Notes: generated by a model from the letters alone, not told the origin. 64,000 nucleotides of DNA from Halobacterium salinarum DSM 3754 (GCF_008124605.1 NZ_VRYN01000001.1:298772-362771), one strand, 5' to 3'; shown: positions 45,071 to 54,554, numbered from the stretch's first letter. Made by a program: numbers and translations.

Positions 45071-45958
45071 ATGGACGTGTTGGTTACTGGCGGGACGGGG
45101 TTCATCGGCACACACCTCTGTCGAGAGTTGGACGATCGCGGCCACGACGTGACGGCGTTCGCACGGGAGCCGGCTGACGCGGCCCTCCCGGCGGACGTCA
45201 CCCGCATCGTGGGCGATGTCACGGTCAAAGAGACGGTCGCGAACGCGATCGACGGCCACGATGCGGTGGTGAACCTGGTGGCGTTGTCGCCGCTGTTCAA
45301 GCCCTCCGGCGGCGACAGCCGCCACCTCGACGTGCATCTCGGCGGCACCGAGAACGTGGTTGCAGCGGCGTCGGAGGCCGGCGTGGAGTACATCCTCCAG
45401 TTGTCAGCCCTCGACGCCGACCCCACGGGACCGACCGCGTACCTGCGGGCGAAGGGGCGCGCCGAGGAAGCGGTGCGGTCGTCGGATCTCCACCACACGA
45501 TCGTGCGGCCGTCGGTCGTGTTCGGTGACGGCGGGGAGTTCGTCCCGTTCACGAAGCAGCTCACGACGCCCTACGTCACGGGACTGCCCGGCGGCGGCGC
45601 GTCGAAGTTCCAGCCGATCTGGGTCGGTGACCTCGTGCCGATGCTCGCGGACGCCCTCGGCACGGAGGCCCACTGGGGGGAGACCTACGACATCGGCGGC
45701 CCGGACGTGCTGACGCTGGCGGACGTGACCCGGATGGCGTATCGCGCGGCCGGGAAGTCGGTGCGCGTGCTTCCGGTGCCGATGCCGTTGGCTGCGGTGG
45801 GGCTGACGCTCGCGGACCCGCTGCCGTTCGTGCCCATGGGTGCCGACCAGTACCGGTCGCTGAAACTGGACAACACCACCAGCGCCAACGACGTGACCGC
45901 GTTCGACGTGGACCCGTCGACGCTGCGGACGCTGGCAGCGTACCTCGGTGTCGAGTGA
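45071..45958 (+). CDS. NAD-dependent epimerase/NDUFA9-like reductase
   Basis: 295 residues with a Rossmann start VLVTGGTGFIGTHLCREL at the N-terminus. Further blocks are VNLVALSPLFKPSGGDSRHLDVHLGGTENVVAAASEAGVEYILQLSALDA and IVRPSVVFGDGGEFVPFTKQL. It belongs to the atypical SDR group near complex I subunit NDUFA9, whose members bind NAD(P)H and stabilise quinone enzymes. The canonical YxxxK is altered here (AYLRAKGRA). A TATA-like CATACTTTTACG lies about 28 bases before the ATG. Confidence 0.85.
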   Translation: MDVLVTGGTGFIGTHLCRELDDRGHDVTAFAREPADAALPADVTRIVGDVTVKETVANAIDGHDAVVNLVALSPLFKPSGGDSRHLDVHLGGTENVVAAASEAGVEYILQLSALDADPTGPTAYLRAKGRAEEAVRSSDLHHTIVRPSVVFGDGGEFVPFTKQLTTPYVTGLPGGGASKFQPIWVGDLVPMLADALGTEAHWGETYDIGGPDVLTLADVTRMAYRAAGKSVRVLPVPMPLAAVGLTLADPLPFVPMGADQYRSLKLDNTTSANDVTAFDVDPSTLRTLAAYLGVE

Positions 45959-46073
45959 TGGGAGGACAGTTACATGAATGCCGTCTGATGCGGGGCGACG
46001 GCGGGCGACCAGAACGGGCGTGTAGCGGGCGTACTGGGCGTCCAAGCGGGCGTCTGACGCTCGTCTGCAAAAG

Positions 46074-46081
46074 CCTTATAC
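46074..46081 (+). promoter_or_regulatory. TATA box of cetZ
   Basis: CCTTATAC lies about 38 bases before the ATG at 46116, suggesting a 5' leader of about 10 bases. A second AT-richer run (cgctttacc, about 46090-46098) is closer but would place transcription at or past the ATG. Confidence 0.45.
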
Positions 46082-46115
46082 AGCCGTTGGCGCTTTACCT
46101 TGGCAAGGATTCCGC

Positions 46116-47300
46116 ATGAAACTGGCAATGATCGGGTTCGGTCAGGCGGGCGGGAAAATACTCGACAAGTTCATCGAGTACGACGAGCGCCACGGGTCGG
46201 ACATCGTGCGCGCCGCCGTCGCCGTCAACACCGCCAAGGCTGACCTCATGGGCTTGGAGCATATCCCCGAAGAGAACCGCGTGCTGATCGGGCAGTCGCG
46301 CGTCAAGGGACACGGGGTCGGAGCGGACAACGAACTCGGCGCGGAGATCGCCGAGGAGGACATCGACGAGGTACAGGGGGCCATCGACTCCATCCCCGTC
46401 CACGAGGTCGACGCGTTCCTCGTGATCTCGGGGCTGGGCGGCGGCACCGGCTCGGGTGGGTCGCCGGTCATCGCGAAACACCTCAAGCGCATTTACACGG
46501 AGCCAGTCTACGGGATCGGCGTGCTGCCCGGGAGCGACGAGGGTGGCATCTACACGCTGAACGCGGCGCGGTCGTTCCAGACGTTCGTGCGGGAGGTGGA
46601 CAACCTCCTGGTGTTCGACAACGACGCCTGGCGGAAGTCCGGGGAGTCCGTGCAGGGCGGCTACGACGAGATCAACGAGGAGATCGTCACCCGGTTCGGC
46701 ATCCTGTTCGGCGCGGGCGAGGTCGAGCAGGGCGGCGATGTCGCGGAGTCCGTCGTCGACTCCAGCGAGATCATCAACACGCTGGCCGGCGGCGGCGTGT
46801 CCACGATCGGCTACGCCTCCGAGACCGTGGACAACAACAGCGGCGGTGCCGGCAGCGGGCTGTTGTCCCGGTTCACCGGCGACGACGACGAACTCGAGGA
46901 CACCGCCTCAACGACCAACCGCATCACCAGCCTCGTGCGGAAGGCCGCGCTGGGGCGGCTCACACTACCGTGTGAGATCGAGGGCAGCGAGCGCGCGCTG
47001 CTGGTCACGGCCGGCCCGCCGAAGTACCTGAACCGGAAAGGCATCGAGCGCGGGCGGAAGTGGCTCGAAGACCAGACCGGATCGATGGAAGTCCGGGGCG
47101 GCGACTACCCGGTGTCGAACTCCGATCAGGTGGCCTCCGTGGTCCTGTTGTCGGGCGTCAACGACGTCCCGCGCATCAAGGAGCTTCAGGAGGTCGCCAT
47201 CGAGGCCCAGGACAACATCGACGAGATCCGAGAGGAAAGCGAAGATAACTTAGAAGAGTTAGTCGAAGACGACGAGGATGAGCTCGAGCCATTATTCTGA
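46116..47300 (+). CDS. cetZ: CetZ (tubulin/FtsZ superfamily cytoskeletal protein)
   Basis: GTPase that assembles into filaments and controls cell shape in haloarchaea. The 394-residue protein begins MKLAMIGFGQAGGKILDKF and carries the tubulin signature SGLGGGTGSGG near residue 107, the T7 loop region NSDQVASVVLLSG toward the C-terminus, and an acidic C-terminal tail (EDNLEELVEDDEDELEPLF). It resembles CetZ1 of Haloferax more than bacterial FtsZ. Its 3' end overlaps the next gene by 23 bases, so the two are coupled. Confidence 0.92.
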   Translation: MKLAMIGFGQAGGKILDKFIEYDERHGSDIVRAAVAVNTAKADLMGLEHIPEENRVLIGQSRVKGHGVGADNELGAEIAEEDIDEVQGAIDSIPVHEVDAFLVISGLGGGTGSGGSPVIAKHLKRIYTEPVYGIGVLPGSDEGGIYTLNAARSFQTFVREVDNLLVFDNDAWRKSGESVQGGYDEINEEIVTRFGILFGAGEVEQGGDVAESVVDSSEIINTLAGGGVSTIGYASETVDNNSGGAGSGLLSRFTGDDDELEDTASTTNRITSLVRKAALGRLTLPCEIEGSERALLVTAGPPKYLNRKGIERGRKWLEDQTGSMEVRGGDYPVSNSDQVASVVLLSGVNDVPRIKELQEVAIEAQDNIDEIREESEDNLEELVEDDEDELEPLF

Positions 47301-48072
47301 GCTCGGGGCTGTCCTCGCTGTCGTGGCGCTGCTTGCAGTGGCGGCGACACCGGCGGCTGCAGTGTCGGTCAGCGGGGACGAGCCGAGCACGGCGCAGGTC
47401 GGCGAACAGCAATCGACGACGTTCGAGGTCGCGGAGCCGTTCAGCGACTACGAGGAGTGGACGCTGCGCGCGGAGACCGACCTCGAAAACGTCACGTGGA
47501 CGATCCAGACGTTCGACAACGCCGGCAATCAGGTCGACGAGGAGACGCTGACCGGACAGGCCATAGAGTACGACTTCGACGCCGCGACGGCGGTGACGCG
47601 TGCGGACGTCCAGATCGAGGGGACGACACCGGGAACGGAGACGTTCCAGTGGAGTTACGACCCCGAGCAGACGGTGACCTACGCGTCCTTCGAGCAGACC
47701 CAGCGCGGGGGCTCGACGAGCCAGATCGGATCGGCCTTCGAGACGCGGCCGTACACGACCGACAGCCGGGAGGCTCGCAGGGCGATCGATGACGCGGAGG
47801 CCGCGGTCGAGCGCGCGACCGACGCTGGCGGAAGCGTCACGGGCGCGGAACGCGACGTTCGCGACGCCATCGAGTTCTACAACGCCGGCGAGTTCAACCA
47901 GGCGGTCACGAACGCCAACGAGGCCGAGAGCGCCGCGAGCAGCGCACAGAGTTCGGCCAAGCGCACCCGGCTGTTGATGTACGGCGGCGCTGCGGTTGTG
48001 GTGTTGCTGGTGCTCGGTGGGCTCGGCTACTGGTATCTCCAGCAGCGGGACACCTACGACAAGCTGGGGTGA
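47278..48072 (+). CDS. Exported membrane-anchored protein coupled to CetZ
   Basis: 264 residues: a cleavable signal (YSELGAVLAVVALLAVAATPAAA), about 140 residues of beta-rich exported domain with Ser/Thr content (STAQVGEQQSTTFEVAEPF), a helical segment (EARRAIDDAEAAVERATDAGG... NQAVTNANEAESAASSAQSSAKR) resembling a coiled coil, and a C-terminal membrane helix (LLMYGGAAVVVLLVLGGLGYWYL) with a short cytosolic end. It overlaps cetZ at its start and cofC at its end (TGATG at 48070). It may connect the envelope with CetZ filaments; this is an inference. Confidence 0.83.
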   Translation: MSSSHYSELGAVLAVVALLAVAATPAAAVSVSGDEPSTAQVGEQQSTTFEVAEPFSDYEEWTLRAETDLENVTWTIQTFDNAGNQVDEETLTGQAIEYDFDAATAVTRADVQIEGTTPGTETFQWSYDPEQTVTYASFEQTQRGGSTSQIGSAFETRPYTTDSREARRAIDDAEAAVERATDAGGSVTGAERDVRDAIEFYNAGEFNQAVTNANEAESAASSAQSSAKRTRLLMYGGAAVVVLLVLGGLGYWYLQQRDTYDKLG

Positions 48073-48701
48073 TGCGGACGGTCGTGCCGTTCGACCCTCG
48101 GGATCCGAAGTCGCGGCTTGCGGAGTTCTTTGCGGACGCCGAGGAGCGGCGTGGGTTCGCGTACGCAATGCTTGCAGACGTGCTTGGGGCGGTGCGGGAC
48201 GCGGGCGGCGACCCGGTGGTGGTTGCGACGGCTCCGGTGTCGCGGCCCGTCGACGCCCCAGTGACCGTTGACGACCGCGCGCTGTCGACGGCGGTGGCGG
48301 CCGCGATCGCCGACGGGCCGCTCCCGACGGCGGTCGTGATGGCGGACCTCGCGCTCGCCACGCCGGACGCCATCCGGCGGGTGTTCGCCGCCAGCGGGGA
48401 CGTGGTGCTCGCGCCCGGCAGCGGCGGCGGCACGAACGTGGTGCTCGCGCGGACGGCCGACGTGCCGGTGTCGTATCACGGCGTGTCGTTCCGGGATCAC
48501 GTGACGGCGGCCGAGCGCGCCGGGTTGACGGTCACCACGGTTGATTCGTTCCGGCTGGCGGCCGACGTCGACGACGCGTCGGATCTCGTGGACGTGTTCG
48601 TGCACAACACGCGCCGGACCCGGGAGTGGTTGATCGCCGGCGGGTGGCGGCTCGCGGTGGACGACGGCACGCCAACCGTGGTCCGGGAACCCAACGACTA
48701 A
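48072..48701 (+). CDS. cofC: 2-phospho-L-lactate guanylyltransferase
   Basis: Makes lactyl-2-diphospho-5'-guanosine in F420 synthesis. The 209-residue nucleotidyltransferase opens MRTVVPFDPRDPKSRLAEFFA and has TAVVMADLALATPDAI and VLAPGSGGGTNVVLAR. It lacks signal sequences. Its ATG overlaps the upstream stop. cofG follows after about 55 bases, which links the two F420 genes in one unit with cetZ and its anchored neighbour. Confidence 0.88.
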   Translation: MRTVVPFDPRDPKSRLAEFFADAEERRGFAYAMLADVLGAVRDAGGDPVVVATAPVSRPVDAPVTVDDRALSTAVAAAIADGPLPTAVVMADLALATPDAIRRVFAASGDVVLAPGSGGGTNVVLARTADVPVSYHGVSFRDHVTAAERAGLTVTTVDSFRLAADVDDASDLVDVFVHNTRRTREWLIAGGWRLAVDDGTPTVVREPND

Positions 48702-48757
48702 CCGCGCGACGGCCGGACGCGTTGGCATGAAGTGGCGTCTGGATGTGGGGGTGTGCC

Positions 48758-49861
48758 GTGACTGAGACACAGTTCGGCGGCGACGAGTACGACGTGTCAG
48801 TGTCGGTCTCCGAGGCCGCCGTGGAGCGCGCCCTCGACGTGCGTCCGGCGGACGTGGCGCCGGCGTCCAGTCTCACGTTCGCGCGCAACGTCTTCGTGCC
48901 GCTGACGACGGCGTGTCGGTACACGTGTACGTACTGCACGTACTACGACGTGCCCGGTGAGGCGTCGTTGTTGACGCCGGAGGAGATCCGCGAGCAGTGC
49001 CGTGTTGGGGCCGATGCGGGCTGCACCGAGGCGTTGTTCACGTTCGGCGACCAGCCCGACGACCGCTACACTGCGATCCACGAGCAGCTCGGCGAGTGGG
49101 GCTACGACTCCATCCACGAGTACCTGCGGGCGGCCTGTGAGATCGCGCTCGAAGCGGGGCTGTTGCCCCACGCCAACCCCGGCGATCAGACGCGCGCACA
49201 GATGGCCACCGTGGCCGACGTGAACGCGTCGATGGGGGTGATGTTGGAGACAACGGCGGACGTACAGGCCCACGGCGGCCCACGCGCGAAATCCCCCGAG
49301 CAGCGCCTGCACACGATCGACGTGGCGGGCGACCTGGGCGTGCCCTTCACCACGGGCATTCTCGTGGGGATCGGCGAGGACTGGCGGGACCGCGCCGAGA
49401 GCCTGCTCGCGATCCGGGCGCTGCACGAGCGCCACGACCACGTCCAGGAGGTGATCGTGCAGCCGGTGCGTCCGAACGCGCGCTGGCAGGGCGAGCCGCC
49501 GGGCGCGGAGACGATGCGTCGCGTGGTGGCGATGGCGCGGGCCGTGCTCCCGGCTGAGGTCGGGGTGCAGGTGCCGCCGAACCTGACGGACGTGCGCGGG
49601 CTGGTCGACTGCGGCGTGGATGATCTGGGCGGCGTTTCGCCCGTGACCAAAGACCACATCAACCCGGACTACGCGTGGCCGGCCCTCGACGAGCTGTCGG
49701 CCATCGCCGACCACGCGGGGGTGCCGTTGCGCGAGCGCCTGCCGGTGTACGAGCGGTTCTTGCCCGCCGACGGCGGGACCGCCGATGACGGCTGGGTGAG
49801 CCAGCGCATCTGGCGCGCGATCGAGGACGGCGACCGGTACGAGGCGGTGCGCGCGGAGTAA
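48758..49861 (+). CDS. cofG: FO synthase subunit 1 (radical SAM, CofG)
   Basis: Together with CofH makes the deazaflavin FO from a pyrimidine and tyrosine. From GTG 48758 (VTETQFGGDEYD) the protein has 367 residues; an in-frame ATG at 48743 would add five. The radical-SAM CxxxCxxC is TTACRYTCTYCTYY near residue 45. Later blocks are FTFGDQPDDRY, PHANPGDQ, TTGILVGIGE and VQPVRPNARW. It is convergent with cofH, 6 bases apart. Confidence 0.93.
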   Translation: MTETQFGGDEYDVSVSVSEAAVERALDVRPADVAPASSLTFARNVFVPLTTACRYTCTYCTYYDVPGEASLLTPEEIREQCRVGADAGCTEALFTFGDQPDDRYTAIHEQLGEWGYDSIHEYLRAACEIALEAGLLPHANPGDQTRAQMATVADVNASMGVMLETTADVQAHGGPRAKSPEQRLHTIDVAGDLGVPFTTGILVGIGEDWRDRAESLLAIRALHERHDHVQEVIVQPVRPNARWQGEPPGAETMRRVVAMARAVLPAEVGVQVPPNLTDVRGLVDCGVDDLGGVSPVTKDHINPDYAWPALDELSAIADHAGVPLRERLPVYERFLPADGGTADDGWVSQRIWRAIEDGDRYEAVRAE

Positions 49862-49867
49862 CGGCGG

Positions 49868-51229
49868 CTAGTCGCCGGCGCTGTGGGGTGGCGTGCCGGC
49901 GCGCTCGGACACCAGGGGGGTGCCGTCGGCGTTCGGTCCGACGTGGGGGCCGATGGTGTCCGCGTCGGGGTTGATGACGTGCCGGGTCGTGTAGTCCGTG
50001 GAGCGCTCGACCGGCGTGCGGCCGATGGCCGAGATCATCTCGGCGTAGTCGGCGACCGACCGGAACTCGCCGTGTTGGCCGCCGGCGCGCTTCGTGATTT
50101 CCTCGCTGAGGATCGTGCCCATGAAGTCGTCGGCGCCGCAGTTCAACAGCGCCAGTCCCTTCGCGTCCCCGAACTTCACCCACGACGACTGGATGTGGTC
50201 GATGTTGTCGAGGAACAGCCGCGAGACGGCGATCATGAGTTCGTCTTCGGCGTCGCTGGCGCCGCCGTCGACGACGCCGCGCTCGTAGAGGGGCGTCTGC
50301 TCGTGGATGAACGACAGCGGGACGAACTCCGTGATGTTGTGGGTGCGGTCCTGGAGGGCGCGGATCACGTCGAGGTGGTGGATGCGGTGGGCGGCGTTCT
50401 CGACGTGGCCGTACATGATGGTGGCGGTCGTTCCGAGGCCGGCGTCGGCGGCGGCTTCCATGGCGGCGACCCACTCGTCGGTCGTCATTTTGCCGGGGCA
50501 GATGACGTCCCGGACTTCGTCGACGAGGATTTCGGCGGCGGTGCCGGGAACGGTGTCGAGGCCGGCGTCGGCCAGCGTCTCGTAGACCTCGTCGTAGCCC
50601 CAACTCACCCCGCGCTGGGCGTGGTGGGCTTCCTCGGGCGTGATCGAGTGGACGTGTGCGCCGGCCTCGCTCATCGCCGCGATCTGCGCGGCGTACGTCG
50701 TCGGGTCCGTGTCGTACGCTTCGGGGGGCTTGTAGTTGTGGTCGGGGTCGTCGGGGTCGAGGGCGTCGCGGTGGGCCTCGTTCAGTCCGAACGCCGGGTG
50801 CAGCCCCGAGACCGACGTGACCTCGGAGACGCCGCGTTGGATGGCGTCCGCGACCGTGGCTTTCGATTCGGCGGGCGTCTTGGTGAAGCCGCCGTGAGCC
50901 GCCTCGTGCTCGGTTTCGAAGCGGTGGGCGGTGTCTTTGAAGTTGCAGAACAGGCAGCCGGTGTTGCAGGCCGTGGTGACGTTGTTGTTGAGGTTGGCGA
51001 CGAACGTCACGTCGTCGCCGACCACGTCGGCCCGGCGGCGGTCGGCGGCCTCCAGGACGAGTTCCTTGCGTCGCGGGTCGATGCCGTCGGTGTCGGTGCC
51101 CGTGGTGATGAGTTCGATGCCGTCGGCGACGGTGAGGCGGCGGCCGTCACGGGCGTTCGCCAGCGCGTTCTCGAACGACTGGTCGGTGCTCGGGACCACG
51201 TCGAAGTCGAGAGCGCTGGCGTCGGTCAT
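49868..51229 (-). CDS. cofH: FO synthase subunit 2 (radical SAM, CofH)
   Basis: 453 residues from ATG 51227-51229 ([12 protein letters not shown]). The radical-SAM motif is [20 protein letters not shown] near residue 88, followed by [42 protein letters not shown] and [19 protein letters not shown]. It pairs with CofG for F420 precursor synthesis. It is convergent with cofG rather than co-directional, so the two subunits have separate promoters; a minus-strand element upstream of 51229 is not obvious. Confidence 0.93.
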
Positions 51230-51376
51230 TGTCGATGGCACCGGTTGCACGGGCAAAAACCCTGCCACAGCGGCAGCCGGATCCGTACGCAAATTCGTGG
51301 GCAGACTGCGCGCAGACGAGTGGCGTGTACGCACGCAAGTGAAAGATTGATGGGGTGGGGTCCCAGGCATAGTGGT

Positions 51377-52393
51377 ATGGCGAGCGTCAAAGACCGCCGC
51401 GTCGAGTCACCAGCAACGGACACTGACCTCGGGCGGGGTGTCTTCGAGTTCAGCGACCGGTATTCGGTGTTCGACTGGGGGGAGATGCCCGACCACGTTC
51501 CGGGCAAGGGGGCCAGCCTCTGCACCATGGGGGCGTACACGTTCGAACAGCTCGCGGCCGCGGGCGTCCCCACACACTACCAGGGCGTGCGGACGCCGGA
51601 CGGGGAGACGGTGCGCCTGGCGGACGCCCCCGAGGCACCCACCCAGATGGTGATCGACCTCACGCAGGTGCCCACGCTCCCGTTCGAGGACGGGAGCTAC
51701 GACTACGACCGGTACCACGACGCCGGCGGCAGCAACTACCTCGTGCCCCTGGAGGTGGTGTTCCGGAACGCCGTGCCGGTCGGCTCCAGCCTCCGGACGC
51801 GGTGTGCCCCCGCGGACGTCGGGATCGACGCCGACGAATGGCCCCAGGGACCCGTCGAGTTGCCGGAGACGATCGTGGAGTTCTCGACGAAGTACGAGGA
51901 GCAAGACCGCTATCTGTCCCGGTCGATGGCCGACGAGATCGCGGGCGACGCCGACATCGCGGAGCTGGACGCGCTCGCGCGCCGCGTGAACGAAACCATC
52001 ACCGACTGCGCGGCCGACGCCGGCTTCGTCCACGACGACGGCAAGCTCGAATGCGTATACGTCGACGGCGAGGTGCGGGTCGCGGACGTCGCCGGGACGT
52101 TCGACGAGAACCGCTTCCGGTTCGACGGCCGAGAGGTCTCCAAGGAGGCGGTGCGGCAGTTCTACAAGCGCTCGGACCCCGAGTGGGTCGGCGCTGTCAA
52201 AGACGCCAAGCGGGCGGCAGACGAGCGCGGCGTCGCCGACTGGAAGTCCCTCTGTGAGCCGTCCCCCGACCCGCTGCCGCCGGAGATCCTGCAGGCCGCG
52301 GCGGACCTGTACGCCGCGGGCGCGAACCGCTACACGGCCCGTGAGTGGTTCGACGCGCCGCCGCTCGGCGACGCGCTCGACGCCTTCGAGTGA
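51377..52393 (+). CDS. purC: SAICAR synthetase
   Basis: Phosphoribosylaminoimidazole-succinocarboxamide synthase, purine pathway. 338 residues beginning [11 protein letters not shown] and including [44 protein letters not shown] and the [28 protein letters not shown] block. Longer than bacterial PurC (about 240), as is typical of haloarchaea. A TATA-like gaaagattgatg (about 51341-51352) precedes the ATG. It is divergent from cofH. Confidence 0.9.
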
Positions 52394-52396
52394 TGC

Positions 52397-52550
52397 GGCG
52401 GCGGTCGTCGCGGTCGCGGCGTCCGGTTTCGTGCTCGCCACGTCGCTTGTCCCGATCCCAGACGGCGATAGCGTTCCTACCAGGGCGGACAAGCTCCTCG
52501 ACGCCGTCGGCTACGCGGCGATCACGTTCGCCGCCCACATGCGTCGCGAG
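52397..52550 (+). pseudogene. VanZ-like fragment behind purC
   Basis: In the frame just after purC the translation reads ASGFVLATSLVPIPDGDS... then ADKLLDAVGYAAITFAAH, which matches the opening of VanZ-family membrane proteins (a helix, then DKxxHAVGY). The usual following helices are missing. The frame continues to 52784, and a GTG at 52431 could start a 117-residue protein, so a shortened gene cannot be excluded. Confidence 0.35.
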
Positions 52551-52634
52551 CACCGCGTCGGCGGGTGGCTTCGCGGCGTTGCTGGAACCCGAGCGTACAT
52601 CACTCCGGAGGCCCGAGCAGTGCGCGTACTGAGT

Positions 52635-52784
52635 ATGTTGAAGCACGCAACAGTCATCGGCGCGACCACCGGCCGGAGTTCGCGAATCGGCGTCCAGACG
52701 CCCGACGACGAGGACGACGAGGACGAACAGCGGGCGCGCGGCGTCGGCTGGCTCCGGGCGGTCCGTCGTTGGTTCGGCGTCTGA
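52635..52784 (+). CDS. Possible small acidic protein, 49 residues
   Basis: ATG at 52635: MLKHATVIGATTGRSSRIG, then an acidic run DDEDDEDEQ and a Trp-containing basic end GWLRAVRRWFGV. It is in frame with the VanZ-like fragment and may be its C-terminal remainder. The composition suits a haloarchaeal protein but there is no family. A TATA-like gtacatcac is near 52597. Confidence 0.3.
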   Translation: MLKHATVIGATTGRSSRIGVQTPDDEDDEDEQRARGVGWLRAVRRWFGV

Positions 52785-52832
52785 AGCGCTCCGGTTCGTC
52801 GGTTTCCCGGGCGGACACCGACAGACGAAGCC

Positions 52833-52840
52833 GCTTTACG
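52833..52840 (+). promoter_or_regulatory. TATA box of raSEA
   Basis: GCTTTACG is centred 28 bases before the ATG at 52864, giving a predicted leaderless mRNA. Confidence 0.5.
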
Positions 52841-52863
52841 CCCGCGAGTCCTCGTCGCGGGCA

Positions 52864-53943
52864 ATGAGCGAGCCGAGCGCGGACGTCTACGAGCAGGGGC
52901 GCGGGATGGACGCCCACAACAAGGTGATGCGGGAGTTGCGGGACGAGAAGGGCGCCAAAGACTACGACCCCCGGGAGCCGACGCGGGTCTGGCTGGACGA
53001 GGACAACACGCCGGACGGCGTCTACAACAGTCTCACGATCATCCTGAACACGGGCGGGTGTCGGTGGGCGCGGGCCGGCGGCTGCACGATGTGCGGGTAC
53101 GTCGCCGAGTCCGTCGAGGGCGGCTCAGTCGCCCACGAGGACCTCCTGGCGCAGATCGACGAGTGTCTCGCCCACGAACGCGCGGAGGGCGACGAGCAGG
53201 CCGGGCTCATCAAGATCTACACCAGCGGGTCGTTCCTCGACGAGCGCGAGGTGCCCGCCGAAACCCGGCGGGCCATCGCCGAGACGTTCGCGGACCGCGA
53301 GCGCATCGTCGTCGAGAGCCTGCCGGATTTCGTGGATCGGGAGAAGATCACGGATTTCACCACGGTCGGCCTGGAGACGGACGTGGCCGTCGGCCTGGAG
53401 ACGGCGACCGATCGGGTGCGCCACGACTGCGTGAACAAGTACTTCGACTTCGAGGACTTCGAGGCCGCCTGCGCGGAGGCGCGCGCGGCGGACGCCGGCA
53501 TCAAGGCGTACCTCCTGATGAAGCCGCCGTTCCTCGCCGAGTCGGAGGCGATCGCGGACATGCAGTCCTCGATCCGGCGGTGTGCGGCCGTCGATGGCTG
53601 TCACACGGTGTCGATGAACCCGACGAACGTCCAGCGGTACACGATGGTCGACCAGCTGCATTTCCGCGGTGGCTACCGGCCGCCGTGGCTCTGGAGCGTC
53701 GCCGAGGTCCTGGAGTCGACGGCGGACGTCGACGCCATCGTGGTCTCGGACCCGGTCGGTCACGGCAGCGACCGGGGGGCGCACAACTGCGGGGAGTGCG
53801 ACGACCGCGTGCAGAAGGCCATCAAGGACTTCGACCTGCGCCAGGACCCGTCGGTGTTCTCGGAGGTCGCCTGCGAGTGCGAGGCCACGCACGAAGCGGT
53901 CGTTGAACGGGAGACGGCCTACAACCTCCCGCTGGCGGAGTGA
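52864..53943 (+). CDS. raSEA: Archaeosine synthesis radical SAM protein RaSEA
   Basis: Radical SAM lyase that with ArcS converts preQ0-lysine on tRNA to archaeosine. 359 residues. The radical-SAM Cys triad is GGCRWARAGGCTMCGY near residue 66 (an extended CxnCxxC spacing). Other blocks are KIYTSGSFLDERE, VGLETATDRVRHDCVNK and RPPWLWSVAEVL. A second Cys cluster is near the C-terminus (NCGECDDRV... ACECEATH). I recognise the family from these spacings. Confidence 0.85.
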   Translation: MSEPSADVYEQGRGMDAHNKVMRELRDEKGAKDYDPREPTRVWLDEDNTPDGVYNSLTIILNTGGCRWARAGGCTMCGYVAESVEGGSVAHEDLLAQIDECLAHERAEGDEQAGLIKIYTSGSFLDEREVPAETRRAIAETFADRERIVVESLPDFVDREKITDFTTVGLETDVAVGLETATDRVRHDCVNKYFDFEDFEAACAEARAADAGIKAYLLMKPPFLAESEAIADMQSSIRRCAAVDGCHTVSMNPTNVQRYTMVDQLHFRGGYRPPWLWSVAEVLESTADVDAIVVSDPVGHGSDRGAHNCGECDDRVQKAIKDFDLRQDPSVFSEVACECEATHEAVVERETAYNLPLAE

Positions 53944-53949
53944 GCGCGG

Positions 53950-54288
53950 TCAGAGTGACAGCGCCGACTCGCCGGCCAGCAGCCGGTAGCTCTCCAGGGT
54001 GCCCGCCATCGAGGGGGCGTCGTCGTCATCGTGCCGTTGCGTGCCGTAGTCCATCCACTGGCCGCGCGTGTAACTGTACATCTCGAAGCCCGTGGCCGTC
54101 TCAACGACGACGTCCACGACCGCGTCCGCGGGGGCGTCGTCGGGAACGACTGTGGAGCGGACGCCGTCATCGTGGTCCATCACCCAGACGGCGCGGGCGT
54201 CCGCGGTGTCGTCGAGGCGGGCGCGGGCTTCGTCGGGTGACAGCGGGCGGGCGGGCCAGTCGTCGCCGGCCGGTTCTGGGGCGTCCAT
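53950..54288 (-). CDS. Conserved small acidic protein (unknown)
   Basis: 112 residues, strongly acidic. It includes DEARARLDDTADARAVWVMDHDDGVRSTVV and TGFEMYSYTRGQWMDYGTQRHDDDD. No membrane segment and no Cys pair. It is convergent with raSEA and lies in a minus-strand run with the small membrane gene at 54334 and purQ/purS further upstream. Function unknown. Confidence 0.6.
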   Translation of the reverse strand: MDAPEPAGDDWPARPLSPDEARARLDDTADARAVWVMDHDDGVRSTVVPDDAPADAVVDVVVETATGFEMYSYTRGQWMDYGTQRHDDDDAPSMAGTLESYRLLAGESALSL

Positions 54289-54333
54289 GCGCGACCTACG
54301 TGGGGATGCCGTATCGGCGTTTCCCCGACGGCG

Positions 54334-54501
54334 TTACTCGGCGAAGTAGCTCGTGAAGAACCCCGAGAGGAACGCCGACACCGCGACGGCCAGCGTGACC
54401 TGTTCGAGGTCCCAGGGGCCGTCGTCGGCAGCGTACACGGTGGCGGCGACACTGACGACGAGCGAGACGATACCGTTCGTGACGTGTTTTTTGACTGCCA
54501 T
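54334..54501 (-). CDS. Small membrane protein, 55 residues
   Basis: Read directly from the minus strand: MAVKKHVTNGIVSLVVSVAA then TVYAADDGPWDLEQVTL, and a second hydrophobic segment AVAVSAFLSGFFTSYFAE, TAA stop at 54334-54336. Two short helices separated by an acidic loop. It lies 53 bases after purQ on the same strand and 45 bases before the preceding small protein's start, so it could be co-transcribed. It is short, but its start, length and hydrophobic pattern are consistent with a real gene. Confidence 0.6.
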   Translation of the reverse strand: MAVKKHVTNGIVSLVVSVAATVYAADDGPWDLEQVTLAVAVSAFLSGFFTSYFAE

Positions 54502-54554
54502 ATGTGGTATTGGGGGGACCAGGGTCTACACTGTTTCGGTGGCGGGTGGAAGCG

